Shown here one piece after another: positions 23,247 to 31,790 of a stretch of 64,000 nt of DNA. The stretch is from Bin87 sp963665395 (GTDB lineage: Bacteria > Chloroflexota > Dehalococcoidia > Lucifugimonadales > UBA3495): NCBI GenBank assembly GCA_963665395.2, contig OY762251.1, positions 1,488,001-1,552,000 of the forward strand, given 5' to 3'. Both the position numbers and the translations under genes were made by a program. The notes below the pieces were generated by a model. It did not search any database. It had not been told where the DNA came from and was given only the letters and a program-made list of their open reading frames with translations. Numbering within the stretch: position 1 is the stretch's first letter; each line of letters starts with the position of its first letter.

Positions 23247-24011
23247 ATGGAAATCGCCGGAGGAGTGTTTGTCGTAACGGGTTCGGCCACCGGGCTGGGG
23301 GCGGCGGTGGCGCAGCGGCTGGCCGGCAAGGGCGGCAACGTGGTCATCAACTACACCAAGAGCGAGGCTGAGGCGCAGGCGACGGCGGAGGCTTGCCGAC
23401 AAGCGGGCGGCGAGGCCATCCTGTGCCAGGCGGATGTGTCGGTGGACGAGGACTGCCGGCGGATGGCGGCGGAGGCTCTGGAGCGGTGGGGCCGGATCGA
23501 CGGGCTGGTGAACAACGCGGCCACGTCGGTGATCGTTCCCCACCATGACCTGGAAGGTCTGTCCTCCGAGGACTTTCAGCGCATCCTCTCGGTGAACGTG
23601 GTCGGAGCGTTCCAGATGGCGCGGGCGGTGACGCCGGCCATGCAGGCGCAGGGCAAGGGCGCCATCGTCAACATCTCATCCGGTTCGGCCTTCAGCGGGT
23701 CAGGCAGTTCCATCGCCTACGCGGCCTCCAAGGCGGCGCTGAACGTGATGACCTACTCGCTGGCCCGCGCTCTGGCGCCGGCGATAAGGGTCAACGCCGT
23801 CTGCCCCGGCGTGATGCAGACCCGCTGGTGGCGCGAGGGCCTGGGCGAGGAGGGCTACCAGGCGTTCATCGACCGCTACGCGGCGTCGGCCCCGTTGGGC
23901 ACGGCCGGCACTACCGAAGCCGTGGCCGATCCGGTGGTCTGGCTGCTGGAAGGAGCGGAGCACGTCACCGGCGAGACCATCGTGGTTGACGCCGGGAGCC
24001 ACTTGCGCTGA
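23247..24011 (+). CDS. SDR-family oxidoreductase (FabG-like)
   Basis: 254 residues. TGSATGLGAAVA (cofactor loop), INYTKSEAEA after strand 2 (no acidic residue, favouring NADP), NNAATSV, NISSGSAF with the catalytic Ser, YAASKAA, and the VVDAGSHL C terminus. The family is 3-oxoacyl-ACP reductase-like, but many members act on other ketones. GAGGTG lies 5 bp upstream of the start. Its first approximately 45 bp are duplicated after the coiled-coil gene at 22453. Confidence 0.9.
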   Translation: MEIAGGVFVVTGSATGLGAAVAQRLAGKGGNVVINYTKSEAEAQATAEACRQAGGEAILCQADVSVDEDCRRMAAEALERWGRIDGLVNNAATSVIVPHHDLEGLSSEDFQRILSVNVVGAFQMARAVTPAMQAQGKGAIVNISSGSAFSGSGSSIAYAASKAALNVMTYSLARALAPAIRVNAVCPGVMQTRWWREGLGEEGYQAFIDRYAASAPLGTAGTTEAVADPVVWLLEGAEHVTGETIVVDAGSHLR

Positions 24012-24147
24012 GCGGTGGATCGTCAGAAGCGGGATTTTCAAGATTGGAAGGATGTTCAGGATTGGCGCCGTCCGACGGCAGCCGCTCGCGAAATTTCATA
24101 CATCCGGTCAATGAAGGCAGGTTCTGACAACGCCCGCCGACATAATT

Positions 24148-25614
24148 ATGCGCGACGCCGCGCTTCATGGATCGGTTGGGGCAGCCGACGCGGTGGCGAT
24201 AGCCGGCGGCATCATTGCGGTGGTGGGTGACGGCGCGGAGTTGATGCGGCTGGCGGATGATGATACGGAGGTTATCGACTGCGGAGGGCGGGCCATCGTG
24301 CCGGGTATCGTTGATGCCCACTGCCACGTGTTCGCGGCGGCAGCGGCCCGCAACGGCGTGGACTGCCGCCCGGCGGCGACGCCTAACGCGCCGGCGGTAA
24401 TCGCGGCGTTGCGCGCGGCGGCAGGGCACGGCGACGGTTGGGTGCGGGGCTACGGCTACGACGACTCTCCCGTCGGACTGGGCCGGCACCTGAACCGGCA
24501 TGACCTGGACGCCGTAACGACACAAAGACCGGTGCGGGTGGAGCACCGCTCCGGTCACGCCGGCGTACTTAACACCTTCGGCTTGGAAATGGTCGGTATC
24601 AGGCGAGACACGCCTAATCCGCCGGGCGGCGTCATTGTGCGAGATGAGACGGGCGAAGCGACGGGTCTGCTGCTGGAAATGGATGGGTGGCTGCGGGAGA
24701 GAATTGCCCGCCATTCCGGTGTAGATGGTGCAACGTTGCGCCGGTTCGCTCAACGATTATCGGAGTACGGCATCACCGCTGTCACTGATGCCGGGCCGGA
24801 TAACGGTTGGGAACGGTGGCAGTCGTTTGCCGACGCCGTCGCCGACGGAACGCTGCCGCTGCGGGTGACGATGATGGCGGGCTGGAACCGTTTGGACGAA
24901 ATGCAGCGGGCGGGACTGCGGTTTGGGGATGCCGAGTGCGGCGGCCTGCTGACCGTCGGTCACGCCAAAATCATGCTCACCGCGTCAACGGGCCGGTTGC
25001 GTCCCCACCCCGGCGAGCTGACCGATATGGTGGCATACGCTCATGCCATGGGGTTCCCCGTTGCCATCCATGCCGTCGAGCGGGATGCCATCGTCGCTGC
25101 GGCCTTGGTGCTGTCCGACAACCGCGCGCTGGTTGGTCAAGACCGGATTGAGCACTGTGCCGAGTGCCCGCCGGACGTGCTGGAGTTGGTGGCGGCGTCG
25201 GGAGCGGCGGTTACGGTCAACACCGGGTTTCTGCACTATGACGGGGAACGCTACCGGCGCACGGTTGACCGGGGGATGCTGCCGCACCTGTATCCGGCCG
25301 GCGTGCTGGCAAGTCGAGGGGTATCGGTAGCGTTGGCGTCGGACGCGCCGGTGGTGGAGCCGAACCCGTGGGCGGCCATGGCGGCGGCGGTTACGCGGCG
25401 GACGGCCGGCGGCGCGGCGTTGGGCGGCGTGGGCGTGCCATCGATAGCGGATGCGCTGCGGATGCACGCCGGCGGCGGGCGGATTGCGGCCGGCCATCCG
25501 GCGGATTTGGCGGTGGTGGAGCCGGACCCGCTGACGGTGGCGGTGGAGGCGCTGGCGGCGGTTAGGGCAGTAGTTACGGTGGTGGGCGGGAAGGTGGTTT
25601 GGCGTAGTCAATAA
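24148..25614 (+). CDS. YtcJ-like amidohydrolase family protein
   Basis: 488 residues. The composite beta-sandwich/TIM-barrel amidohydrolase shows IVDAHCHVFAAAAARNG (the HxH metal pair), GYGYDDSP, GHAKIMLT, AIHAVERDA, DRIEHCAECP (His ligand) and ASDAPVVEPNPW (the last Asp). This order is the YtcJ/NfdA (N-substituted formamide deformylase-like) pattern. The N-terminal head is short (about 20 residues shorter than usual), so the true start may be further upstream or altered; no Shine-Dalgarno site precedes the ATG. An E half-repeat lies just upstream (24019-24090). The 3' end overlaps convergently with the truncated retropepsin ORF. Confidence 0.85.
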   Translation: MRDAALHGSVGAADAVAIAGGIIAVVGDGAELMRLADDDTEVIDCGGRAIVPGIVDAHCHVFAAAAARNGVDCRPAATPNAPAVIAALRAAAGHGDGWVRGYGYDDSPVGLGRHLNRHDLDAVTTQRPVRVEHRSGHAGVLNTFGLEMVGIRRDTPNPPGGVIVRDETGEATGLLLEMDGWLRERIARHSGVDGATLRRFAQRLSEYGITAVTDAGPDNGWERWQSFADAVADGTLPLRVTMMAGWNRLDEMQRAGLRFGDAECGGLLTVGHAKIMLTASTGRLRPHPGELTDMVAYAHAMGFPVAIHAVERDAIVAAALVLSDNRALVGQDRIEHCAECPPDVLELVAASGAAVTVNTGFLHYDGERYRRTVDRGMLPHLYPAGVLASRGVSVALASDAPVVEPNPWAAMAAAVTRRTAGGAALGGVGVPSIADALRMHAGGGRIAAGHPADLAVVEPDPLTVAVEALAAVRAVVTVVGGKVVWRSQ

Positions 25615-25738
25615 TCACGTCGCCGCCTTCCCACATCTGCACGGTCAGCACGCCTTCGTGGATCAGGTTGGTGCCCAAGAGGGATTGATTATCCGACTCC
25701 ATGACGTCAACGGTCAGCAGTTCCCCTTCCCAAATCAT
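25574..25738 (-). pseudogene. Truncated retropepsin-like ORF (C-terminal half only)
   Basis: 54 residues from an ATG whose first bases overlap the TGA of the upstream partner (ATGA). It reads MIWEGELLTVDVMESDNQSL then LGTNLIHEGVLTVQ and WEGGDVII, matching the second half of the intact protease at 14714 (LWHGQPRRVEV...LLGTELLEG...WEGGDVII). The half with the catalytic DTG is deleted but the start and the overlap are kept. The last 41 bp overlap the amidohydrolase gene on the other strand. Confidence 0.75.
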
Positions 25739-26007
25739 GGCCGGTTTCCGTAGCGCGCGCCCACCATTTTGACAGCTGCCGGATAGCCGATGCGGAAGAC
25801 AAAAAACTTTACCGGCAGCGGATGACGCTCGCGCAGCTTTTCGTTGGCGCCACCGAAACTGTCCGCAATCGCATAGTCGCCAGTCTCCACCTCCAGCGCC
25901 AGATAGCGGCCGTGCTCGTGCGGCTCCAGCTTGTGCCGCAGCTCGGCGTCGTAGATGGCGTGGGCGCGGGTAGATAGTTCGCTGGGTTGGTTTTTTGCGG
26001 ATGCCAT
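25735..26007 (-). CDS. Small conserved protein of the retropepsin-cassette family
   Basis: 90 residues: AIYDAELRHKLEPHEHGRYL, then ALEVETGDYAIADSFGGANEKL..., closing RIGYPAAVKMVGAR. It aligns with the small proteins at 14003 and 14413 through AIY, H-(E)HG-K/R, V-TGDY-IAD and R-I/V-G-aromatic-P. AAAGGAG lies 7 bp before the ATG. It overlaps the truncated protease ORF by 4 bp and lies 57 bp after the DUF4276 gene. Confidence 0.8.
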   Translation of the reverse strand: MASAKNQPSELSTRAHAIYDAELRHKLEPHEHGRYLALEVETGDYAIADSFGGANEKLRERHPLPVKFFVFRIGYPAAVKMVGARYGNRP

Positions 26008-26063
26008 GTTCGACTCCTTTCCCGCAACGCAACGGCGAATCCAAAGGGCGTTTCAACAGAGCG

Positions 26064-26699
26064 CTATGGCTGGCGTGATGGACTGGCCAGCGCTTCCAGG
26101 CGCGTCACCCATTCGTTAAACCGCGGGCATTCGGCGCGGATTTTATCGAGACCGATTTCTTCGGCCACCAGGTAGCCAAAACCACGCTTATCGTATCCGG
26201 GTATCACCTGTTTGATACGCTTGCTGGGGGCCGTATTGGGGTTGTCATTGATGTCTTCCGGCGTTTGGAACTGAGAACGAATTGCAGCCAGCACCGGCAC
26301 AGGACTATGGCTATTCGCCGGCCTGGGTAAAACGTCAAAAGCATTGACGTCGGAGAATAGCAGACCTTCGAATTCGTACTGCTGGACGTATGAGAACACG
26401 CACCGCGGGTCCCAGCTATTGGTTGTACGTTGTTTAACCGCCTGATCTATCATATTTTTCAATTGATCCGGCTTTGCGTTATTCTTATGTCGAAATCCGT
26501 AAAAATCGACCAGCGAAGTCACGCAGTCAGTAGAATAGAGAAATCCGACCATGCGCTGCGCCAGCCGTTCTACGGACACATTGCCGTCCAATGAGTTTGA
26601 AAACGGATAAACACCCCGTGACCACAGATACGGCGCAAGTACCTTATCGACGAACTCGGTTTCCGTCGGTCCTTCCACCACGATAGCTAGCCTGATCAT
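26064..26699 (-). CDS. DUF4276-family (TOPRIM-like) protein, partner of an AAA ATPase
   Basis: 211 residues. The N-terminal RLAIVVEGPTETEFVDKVLA with its invariant Glu and a central LVDFYGFRHKN with Asp are the DUF4276 hallmarks. The family is considered TOPRIM-related (compare RloB/DUF4435 effectors), which implies a possible metal-dependent nuclease. The start ATG overlaps the stop of the ATPase gene by 4 bp (ATGA), so it is translationally coupled. A longer open frame to 26762 is the shadow of the ATPase end. See the ATPase entry for the system-level reading. Confidence 0.85.
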   Translation of the reverse strand: MIRLAIVVEGPTETEFVDKVLAPYLWSRGVYPFSNSLDGNVSVERLAQRMVGFLYSTDCVTSLVDFYGFRHKNNAKPDQLKNMIDQAVKQRTTNSWDPRCVFSYVQQYEFEGLLFSDVNAFDVLPRPANSHSPVPVLAAIRSQFQTPEDINDNPNTAPSKRIKQVIPGYDKRGFGYLVAEEIGLDKIRAECPRFNEWVTRLEALASPSRQP

Positions 26700-27874
26700 G
26701 GTCGTCCTCCCAAGAAATTTTGCCGCCACAAGTCTCCCGGAGAGAGGCCCTCCTCCAGCCAAATCTGATAGCCTTCGGGGTCGAGCCGGCGAAACTCGGT
26801 TTTGCCTTCGCGCAAGTCCAGAGCGATAATTTCGTCCAGTTCAAACCCGTCAACCAGTAACGGCGACTGAGTTGCCACGATAACCTGCCTTTCCGTGGAG
26901 AGGGAACTTATCATGCCGCCAACCAGATCAACTGCCGCGGGATGCAACCCCAATTCCGGCTCGTCCAGCAGAATAACGTCAGGCAGCATCTCCGGTGGGA
27001 GATTGAGCAGCGTCACCAGTGCGAAGAACCGCAGCGAGCCATCGGAGGTAAGGTGTGCGCCGAAGGTTTTATCCGTCCATTTGGCTTTCCAGCGCAGTTC
27101 TACTTTCCCGTAACTTTCCTCGATGGCGAAGCGGTCGAAACCGGGTAGTATCCGACCAATTTGCCGACAGATAAACTCGTAGCGCCGAATGTCTTCCTGT
27201 TCCAATCGGTACAGTACCGCTGCTAGATTGCCGCCGTCGCTGCGTAGCCAGTTGCTCTCTCCGACATCCCATCGTTTCTTGATGTTGGAACTGTTGGAGG
27301 TGTTGTGAAATTGATGCACCGAGCAGTTGCGAAGCAGTCTGACAATTATCGAGGCGGTTTGCGTATTGACGCCAGGGAATCCCATCGATTGCGCGGCCTC
27401 TACAATCCGTGCCTCGCGATGTCCGCTATCGAGATGTTGCCATGGTGCTTCGGTTGCGTAACCATACGCGCTGTACCGAAAAGCCTCCTCATTAAAGAAG
27501 AAGCGATCAGGATGAGCATGGGACAGCGCAAACCGGTAGTCGTTCCGGCCGCTTTCAGCGCGCAATCTGATCTCGGCTTCCATGCGTGGCGTAACGCCGT
27601 TGCCGCCGAACAGCTGATCGTCGGCCCCGCCGTACTGCTCAACAAATTCGCCAAGCCGTCGGGAGCGTAGCATCCAGCTCAGCATCTCAAAGAAGCGAAT
27701 GAAGTTGGACTTGCCGGAGCCGTTAGCACCAATCAAGACAGTTGCTCTAGGCAGGTTTGAAAGCTCGACATCAGCCAAGGACCGAAAACCGCGGATACGG
27801 ACCGCTTCAATCGTCACCGGGTTTGTGCGGGGATACCCGCTAGCTGGTGAAGTGGTTTCAGTTTGGGTCGTCAT
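26696..27874 (-). CDS. AAA-family ATPase (AAA_15/AAA_21, SMC/RecF-like), defence-module type
   Basis: 392 residues from the ATG at 27874 (GAGGA upstream). The upstream extension in that frame is the shadow of the polyprenyl synthase. Walker A LIGANGSGKSNFIRFF, a signature-like LTSDGSLRF, Walker B VILLDEPELGLHP and the switch His replaced by Gln in VIVATQSPLLVD. The insertion domain (residues about 90-250) has no long coiled coil. ATPases of this type paired with TOPRIM-like partners occur in abortive-infection or anti-phage modules such as PARIS (AriA/AriB) and AbiL/RloAB. The 4-bp overlap with the DUF4276 gene makes the pair one unit. The role as defence is inference; no phage genes are adjacent. 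Confidence 0.88.
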   Translation of the reverse strand: MTTQTETTSPASGYPRTNPVTIEAVRIRGFRSLADVELSNLPRATVLIGANGSGKSNFIRFFEMLSWMLRSRRLGEFVEQYGGADDQLFGGNGVTPRMEAEIRLRAESGRNDYRFALSHAHPDRFFFNEEAFRYSAYGYATEAPWQHLDSGHREARIVEAAQSMGFPGVNTQTASIIVRLLRNCSVHQFHNTSNSSNIKKRWDVGESNWLRSDGGNLAAVLYRLEQEDIRRYEFICRQIGRILPGFDRFAIEESYGKVELRWKAKWTDKTFGAHLTSDGSLRFFALVTLLNLPPEMLPDVILLDEPELGLHPAAVDLVGGMISSLSTERQVIVATQSPLLVDGFELDEIIALDLREGKTEFRRLDPEGYQIWLEEGLSPGDLWRQNFLGGRP

Positions 27875-27908
27875 GGTTATCCTCACATTGCAGCGTAACG
27901 GTTCTGTG

Positions 27909-28931
27909 CTAACGGGAGCGCTCCCGTATGTAGTCCACCATCTCCAATAATGAGCGGCGCGGCGGGCAGTCGGGCAGTTCATCCAGGGCGGCGGCGGCGG
28001 CGGCGCAGTAGTCGCGGATGACGGCGAAGCAGTCGGGGATGATGCCGGAGCCGGTGACCATGTCCAGCGACTTGTTGAGCAGTATGTCAACGTCGTCGCC
28101 ACCGTTCTTAATATCGGCAAACAGGGCATCTATGGGATGGTCGTCGGGGTAGCGTTCCATCAGCATGATGGACGGCAGGGTGAGGACGCCCTGGAGCAGG
28201 TCGTTGCCCACGGGCTTGCCGACTTCGGCGGCGTCGCCCTGCACGTCCAGCAGGTCGTCCACAATCTGAAAGGCCATGCCCACGTTGTAGCCATAGCTGC
28301 GCAGTGCCTGTACCTCGCGCTCGGGCGCGCCGCTGAGGATGGCGCCGGACTCGGCGGAGGTGCAGAACAGTGACGCCGTCTTGCGGTAGATGCGCTCGTC
28401 GTAGAGGCGACGGGCCTTGCTGGGGTCAAAGGTGGTGAAGAACTCGATGAGTTGCCCGCTGGCCAGCTCCATGATGGTCTCGGAGAAACGGCGGATGACC
28501 CGGATGACGCCGGTATCGCAGACGAAAGTGGCCGAGGTGGCGAATAGATAATCGCCCAGCAGCACGGCGACGTGGTTGCCGTAGAGCTTGTTGATGGTGG
28601 GCTTGCCCCGGCGCAGGCCGGCGTTGTCCACGGTGTCGTCGTGGATGAGGGTAGCGAGATGCAACAACTCCACCGCCGCCGCCATGATGAGGGAACGCTG
28701 CCGCTCGTGCTCGCGGAACTCCGCGGCCAGCAGGGTCAGGGCCGGGCGCACGCGCTTGCCGCCGGAGCGGAGGGCGTAGTCCAGCAGGGGATCCAGGTCG
28801 GCGATGTCGGTTTGACAGAGCTCGCGCAACTGCTCCTCTACCTGGGCCAGTTGCGTGACCACCGGGGCGTAGATGGAAACGGTTTGCAGGTCCGGCCCGG
28901 GCTGCACGGGGATGCGCTCCCTATTGCTCAT
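27909..28931 (-). CDS. Polyprenyl (long-chain isoprenyl) diphosphate synthase
   Basis: 340 residues. First Asp-rich motif IHDDTVDNAGLRRG (D98-D102), second FQIVDDLLDVQGD (D225-D229), GGKRVRPAL for IPP binding, and GDYLFATSA. The class is trans-prenyltransferase making the side chain of quinones or an undecaprenyl-like lipid. Residues four and five before the first motif (A93, T94) are small, so a long product is likely. No Shine-Dalgarno site is seen before the ATG, which sits only 6 bp from a C repeat. The ATPase gene starts 34 bp downstream. Confidence 0.9.
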   Translation of the reverse strand: MSNRERIPVQPGPDLQTVSIYAPVVTQLAQVEEQLRELCQTDIADLDPLLDYALRSGGKRVRPALTLLAAEFREHERQRSLIMAAAVELLHLATLIHDDTVDNAGLRRGKPTINKLYGNHVAVLLGDYLFATSATFVCDTGVIRVIRRFSETIMELASGQLIEFFTTFDPSKARRLYDERIYRKTASLFCTSAESGAILSGAPEREVQALRSYGYNVGMAFQIVDDLLDVQGDAAEVGKPVGNDLLQGVLTLPSIMLMERYPDDHPIDALFADIKNGGDDVDILLNKSLDMVTGSGIIPDCFAVIRDYCAAAAAALDELPDCPPRRSLLEMVDYIRERSR

Positions 28932-28937
28932 CTAGGA

Positions 28938-29030
28938 TGTCATTGCGAGCGCAGCGTGGCAATCTCGTGTCGGCACGGGGCGCTGTTGCGGGAGCGGGAT
29001 TGCCACGTCGCTACGCTCCTCGCAATGACA
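28938..29030. repeat. C repeat (hairpin)
   Basis: TGTCATTGCGAGCGCAGCG and CTACGCTCCTCGCAATGACA arms, between metG and the polyprenyl synthase start. Confidence 0.8.
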
Positions 29031-29067
29031 GGAAAAGAACGCGAGGGATCGCTCGGTGGGGGAGAGG

Positions 29068-30744
29068 TCAGGCGGTGACGCCAAGCTGATCGACTTCCTG
29101 CTCGGCGACCGTGTCGTCCAGCTTTTGATACAGCGGCGCGGGGTTGCGCAGAGGATTGCCCGGCTTGATGGCATTCCAAGCAGTGTCAAAGTCCCACGGC
29201 TCGGCGGACACGTCGCCGTCGAAACCGAGGAACTCGTGGAGCTTCTGGCTGGTGAAGGGCAGATAGGGTGCCAGCATAACCTTCAGGCAATTTATTGCCC
29301 TGATGGCGGTATTTAAAGATCCGGCGGCTCTGGCTTTGTCCGTCTTGATGGTCTGCCATGGCGCTTGCTCGTCTAGATAACGATTTACCCGTTGCGCCAT
29401 GGTGAAAGCTTGGCTGATTCCGCCTCTAAACCGGGGCCGTTCCAACTCTCTGCCTACCAATCCGAAACTGACGTCAGTAGGAAAGCGCAATTCGGGATCG
29501 CCGTGACCAGGAGGTATGCGCCCTTCAAAGTTACGGTAGGTGAAGCGCAGGACACGGTTGACCAGGTTGCCCCAAGTGGCGACCAGCTCGTCGTTGTTGC
29601 GGCGGACGAACTCGCTCCAGGTAAAGTCGGTGTCGCCGGTTTCGGGCATATTGATGGACAGCAGGTAGCGCAGCGGATCCGGGTCGTAGCGGTCGAGATA
29701 ATCGGGCACCCAGACGGCCCAATTCTGGCTGGTGGAGAACTTGCGGCTTTCCAGGCTGAGGAACTCGTTGGCCGGCACGTCGTAGGGCAGGTTGAGCTCG
29801 CCGTAGCCCATGAGCATGGCCGGCCAGATGATGCTGTGGAAGGGGATGTTGTCCTTGCCGATGAAGTAGTAGGAACGGGTGTCGCCGTCCTGCCAGAAAT
29901 CCTGCCAGGCGTCGGCGTTGCCGCTGCTCGCGGCCCACTCCACGGCGGCGGAGAGGTAGCCGATGACGGCCTCGAACCAGACGTAGATGCGCTTTTCGTC
30001 GTAACCTTCCAGCGGAATGGGAACGCCCCAGGTGAGGTCCCGGGTGATGGCGCGGTCTTTCAGGCCGCCTTGCAAGAAGCTGCGGGTGGAGTTGGCGACG
30101 TTGGGGCGCCAGTGCGCTTTGTCGCCAATCCAGTCCAGCAGAGGATCCTGGAAGGCGGACAGGCGCAGGAAGAAGTGCTCGGAGTCGCGGAACTCGGGAG
30201 TCTGGCCGCAAATGCTGCAATAGGGGTTGACCAGATCGATGGGGTCAAGGGTGTGGCCGCAGTCGTCGCACTGGTCGCCGCGGGCGCGCTGGTTGCCGCA
30301 GTGGGGGCGGGGGCAGGCACCCTCCACGTAGCGGTCGGGCAGGAAACGGTCGCAGCCGGCGCAGTGGGCCAGCAGCATGGTGTCGGAATAGATGTAATCC
30401 CGTTCCTGGAGGCGCAGGAAGATGTCCTGCACCACCCGCTGGTGGTTTTCGGTGTGGGTGGTGGTGAAGAGGTCAAAGGAGATGCCCAGGCGTTGCCAGG
30501 TATCGAGAAACTGGGCGTGGTAACGGTCGAGGACGACCTGGGGATCGACGCCCTCCTGGTCGGCGCGGATGGTGATGGGGGTGCCGTGGGCGTCGGAGCC
30601 GGACACCATGAGGACGTCGTTGCCTTTCATGCGGTGGTAGCGGGCGAAAATGTCGGCGGCCAGATAGCAGCCGGCGATGTGGCCCATGTGCAACGGGCCG
30701 TTGGCGTAGGGCCAGGCAACACCGATGAAAATACGCTCGGGCAA
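29068..30744 (-). CDS. metG: Methionyl-tRNA synthetase
   Basis: 558 residues if started at the TTG at 30744, which has GAGGAGG seven bases upstream; reading further up adds an unlikely Pro/Ala leader. Class I signature ANGPLHMGH and a KMSKS counterpart KFSTSQNW, as in many MetRS. The zinc knuckle uses CAGC...CPRPHCG...CDDCG...CSICG (residues about 130-205), so the four-Cys, two-knuckle form. The anticodon-binding helical domain closes the protein (AFTMAQRVNRYLDEQAPW). There is no C-terminal tRNA-binding (EMAP/Trbp111) extension. It charges tRNA-Met, including the initiator. Confidence 0.93.
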   Translation of the reverse strand: MPERIFIGVAWPYANGPLHMGHIAGCYLAADIFARYHRMKGNDVLMVSGSDAHGTPITIRADQEGVDPQVVLDRYHAQFLDTWQRLGISFDLFTTTHTENHQRVVQDIFLRLQERDYIYSDTMLLAHCAGCDRFLPDRYVEGACPRPHCGNQRARGDQCDDCGHTLDPIDLVNPYCSICGQTPEFRDSEHFFLRLSAFQDPLLDWIGDKAHWRPNVANSTRSFLQGGLKDRAITRDLTWGVPIPLEGYDEKRIYVWFEAVIGYLSAAVEWAASSGNADAWQDFWQDGDTRSYYFIGKDNIPFHSIIWPAMLMGYGELNLPYDVPANEFLSLESRKFSTSQNWAVWVPDYLDRYDPDPLRYLLSINMPETGDTDFTWSEFVRRNNDELVATWGNLVNRVLRFTYRNFEGRIPPGHGDPELRFPTDVSFGLVGRELERPRFRGGISQAFTMAQRVNRYLDEQAPWQTIKTDKARAAGSLNTAIRAINCLKVMLAPYLPFTSQKLHEFLGFDGDVSAEPWDFDTAWNAIKPGNPLRNPAPLYQKLDDTVAEQEVDQLGVTA

Positions 30745-30870
30745 GATGGGACCTCCTCGGTACGCCGCAACCGGAATCGGTACAGTAATTCTAGCATAAG
30801 CCGATTGGGGCGGGTATGATGGTGGCGCCCCCGGTGCGGCCAAGTTTGCTAATCAGACCGCCCGCCCAAC

Positions 30871-30983
30871 TGTCATTGCGAGCGCAGCGTGGCAATCTCG
30901 CCGAGGCAGCAACCACGGTTGGGCAGACCGTCAGTACCGGAACGGGATTGCCACGAATGCCTGACGGCATTCTCGCAATGACA
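30871..30983. repeat. C repeat (long variant)
   Basis: Outer arms TGTCATTGCGAGCGCAGCG and TTCTCGCAATGACA with an altered right half (CCACGAATGCCTGACGGCAT). It lies in the divergent interval between metG and bluB. Confidence 0.8.
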
Positions 30984-30997
30984 GGTTAGAAAGTCGA

Positions 30998-31753
30998 ATG
31001 AACCATCCCAGCAACGAAGCAAGCGATTTTCCCGCCAACGGCGCGGCCTACGCTTTTCCCGAGTCCGAGCGAGAGGCGGTGTACCGGGCCATCTATCAGC
31101 GCCGGGATATTCGGAACTTCCGGCCCGACCCTATCCCGGACGAGACGCTGGCGCGCATTCTCCGAGCGGCGCATCACGGCCCTTCGGTGGGGTTCATGCA
31201 GCCCTGGGACTTCATCCTGGTGCGGGATCTGGAACGGCGGCAGCGGGTGAAGGAACTGTTTGACCGCGAGCGGGAGTCGGCGGCCTGCTTTTTCGACGAG
31301 CCGCGACGCTCCGCATACCTCTCCCTGAAGCTGGAGGGCATCCTGGAGTCGCCGGTGAACGTGTGCATCACCTGCGATCCTACCCGCGCCGACGTGGTGC
31401 TGGGGCGCAACTCCATGCCGGAAACCGACGTTTATTCCACCTGCTGCGCCGTGCAGAACCTGTGGCTGGCGGCGCGCAGCGAGGGCGTCGGCGCGGGCTG
31501 GGTGAGCATCCTCAAACTGCCCCAATTGCGCGGCATCCTGGGCATCCCGCACCATATCATCCCGGTGGCCTACCTCTGCCTGGGCTACCCGGTTGAGTTT
31601 CCGCCTGAGCCGGGCTTGCAGACGGCCGGCTGGCGGAACCGCCTGCCCCTGGACCAACTGATTCACGTTGACGGTTGGGGCAACTCCGGTACGGAAGAAG
31701 GCTGGCAGGGATTCTGGGACGCGCTGGATACCGAGGTCGGCCACGCCCGTTAG
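30998..31753 (+). CDS. bluB: 5,6-dimethylbenzimidazole synthase
   Basis: 251 residues. The BluB pattern RRDIRNFRPDPIPDETLARI, AAHHGPSVGFMQPWDFILV, and EGVGAGWVSI distinguishes it from general nitroreductases. BluB cannibalises FMNH2 with O2 to give the lower ligand of cobalamin. Its presence, with CobH/CbiC and CbiX at 59-61 kb, points to B12 synthesis or remodelling. It does not sit in an operon with them. It starts 14 bp after a C repeat with no clear Shine-Dalgarno site. Confidence 0.92.
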   Translation: MNHPSNEASDFPANGAAYAFPESEREAVYRAIYQRRDIRNFRPDPIPDETLARILRAAHHGPSVGFMQPWDFILVRDLERRQRVKELFDRERESAACFFDEPRRSAYLSLKLEGILESPVNVCITCDPTRADVVLGRNSMPETDVYSTCCAVQNLWLAARSEGVGAGWVSILKLPQLRGILGIPHHIIPVAYLCLGYPVEFPPEPGLQTAGWRNRLPLDQLIHVDGWGNSGTEEGWQGFWDALDTEVGHAR

Positions 31754-31790
31754 CCTGTCCCAAGGCGCAAGCAGCGGAGGTTTTGCGGTG

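Noticed and set aside
27875..28129. N-terminal extension of the AAA ATPase up to 28129
   Set aside because: It reads the polyprenyl synthase gene in the wrong frame; the ATG at 27874 with GAGGA fits better.
28129..29316. Long plus-strand open frames across the polyprenyl synthase and MetRS genes
   Set aside because: Antisense shadows of strong coding genes, typical of GC-rich DNA, with no start signals or recognisable domains.
31668..31790. Earlier start of the TRAP binding protein
   Set aside because: It overlaps bluB and would hide the signal peptide; the ATG at 31791 places the signal at the N terminus.
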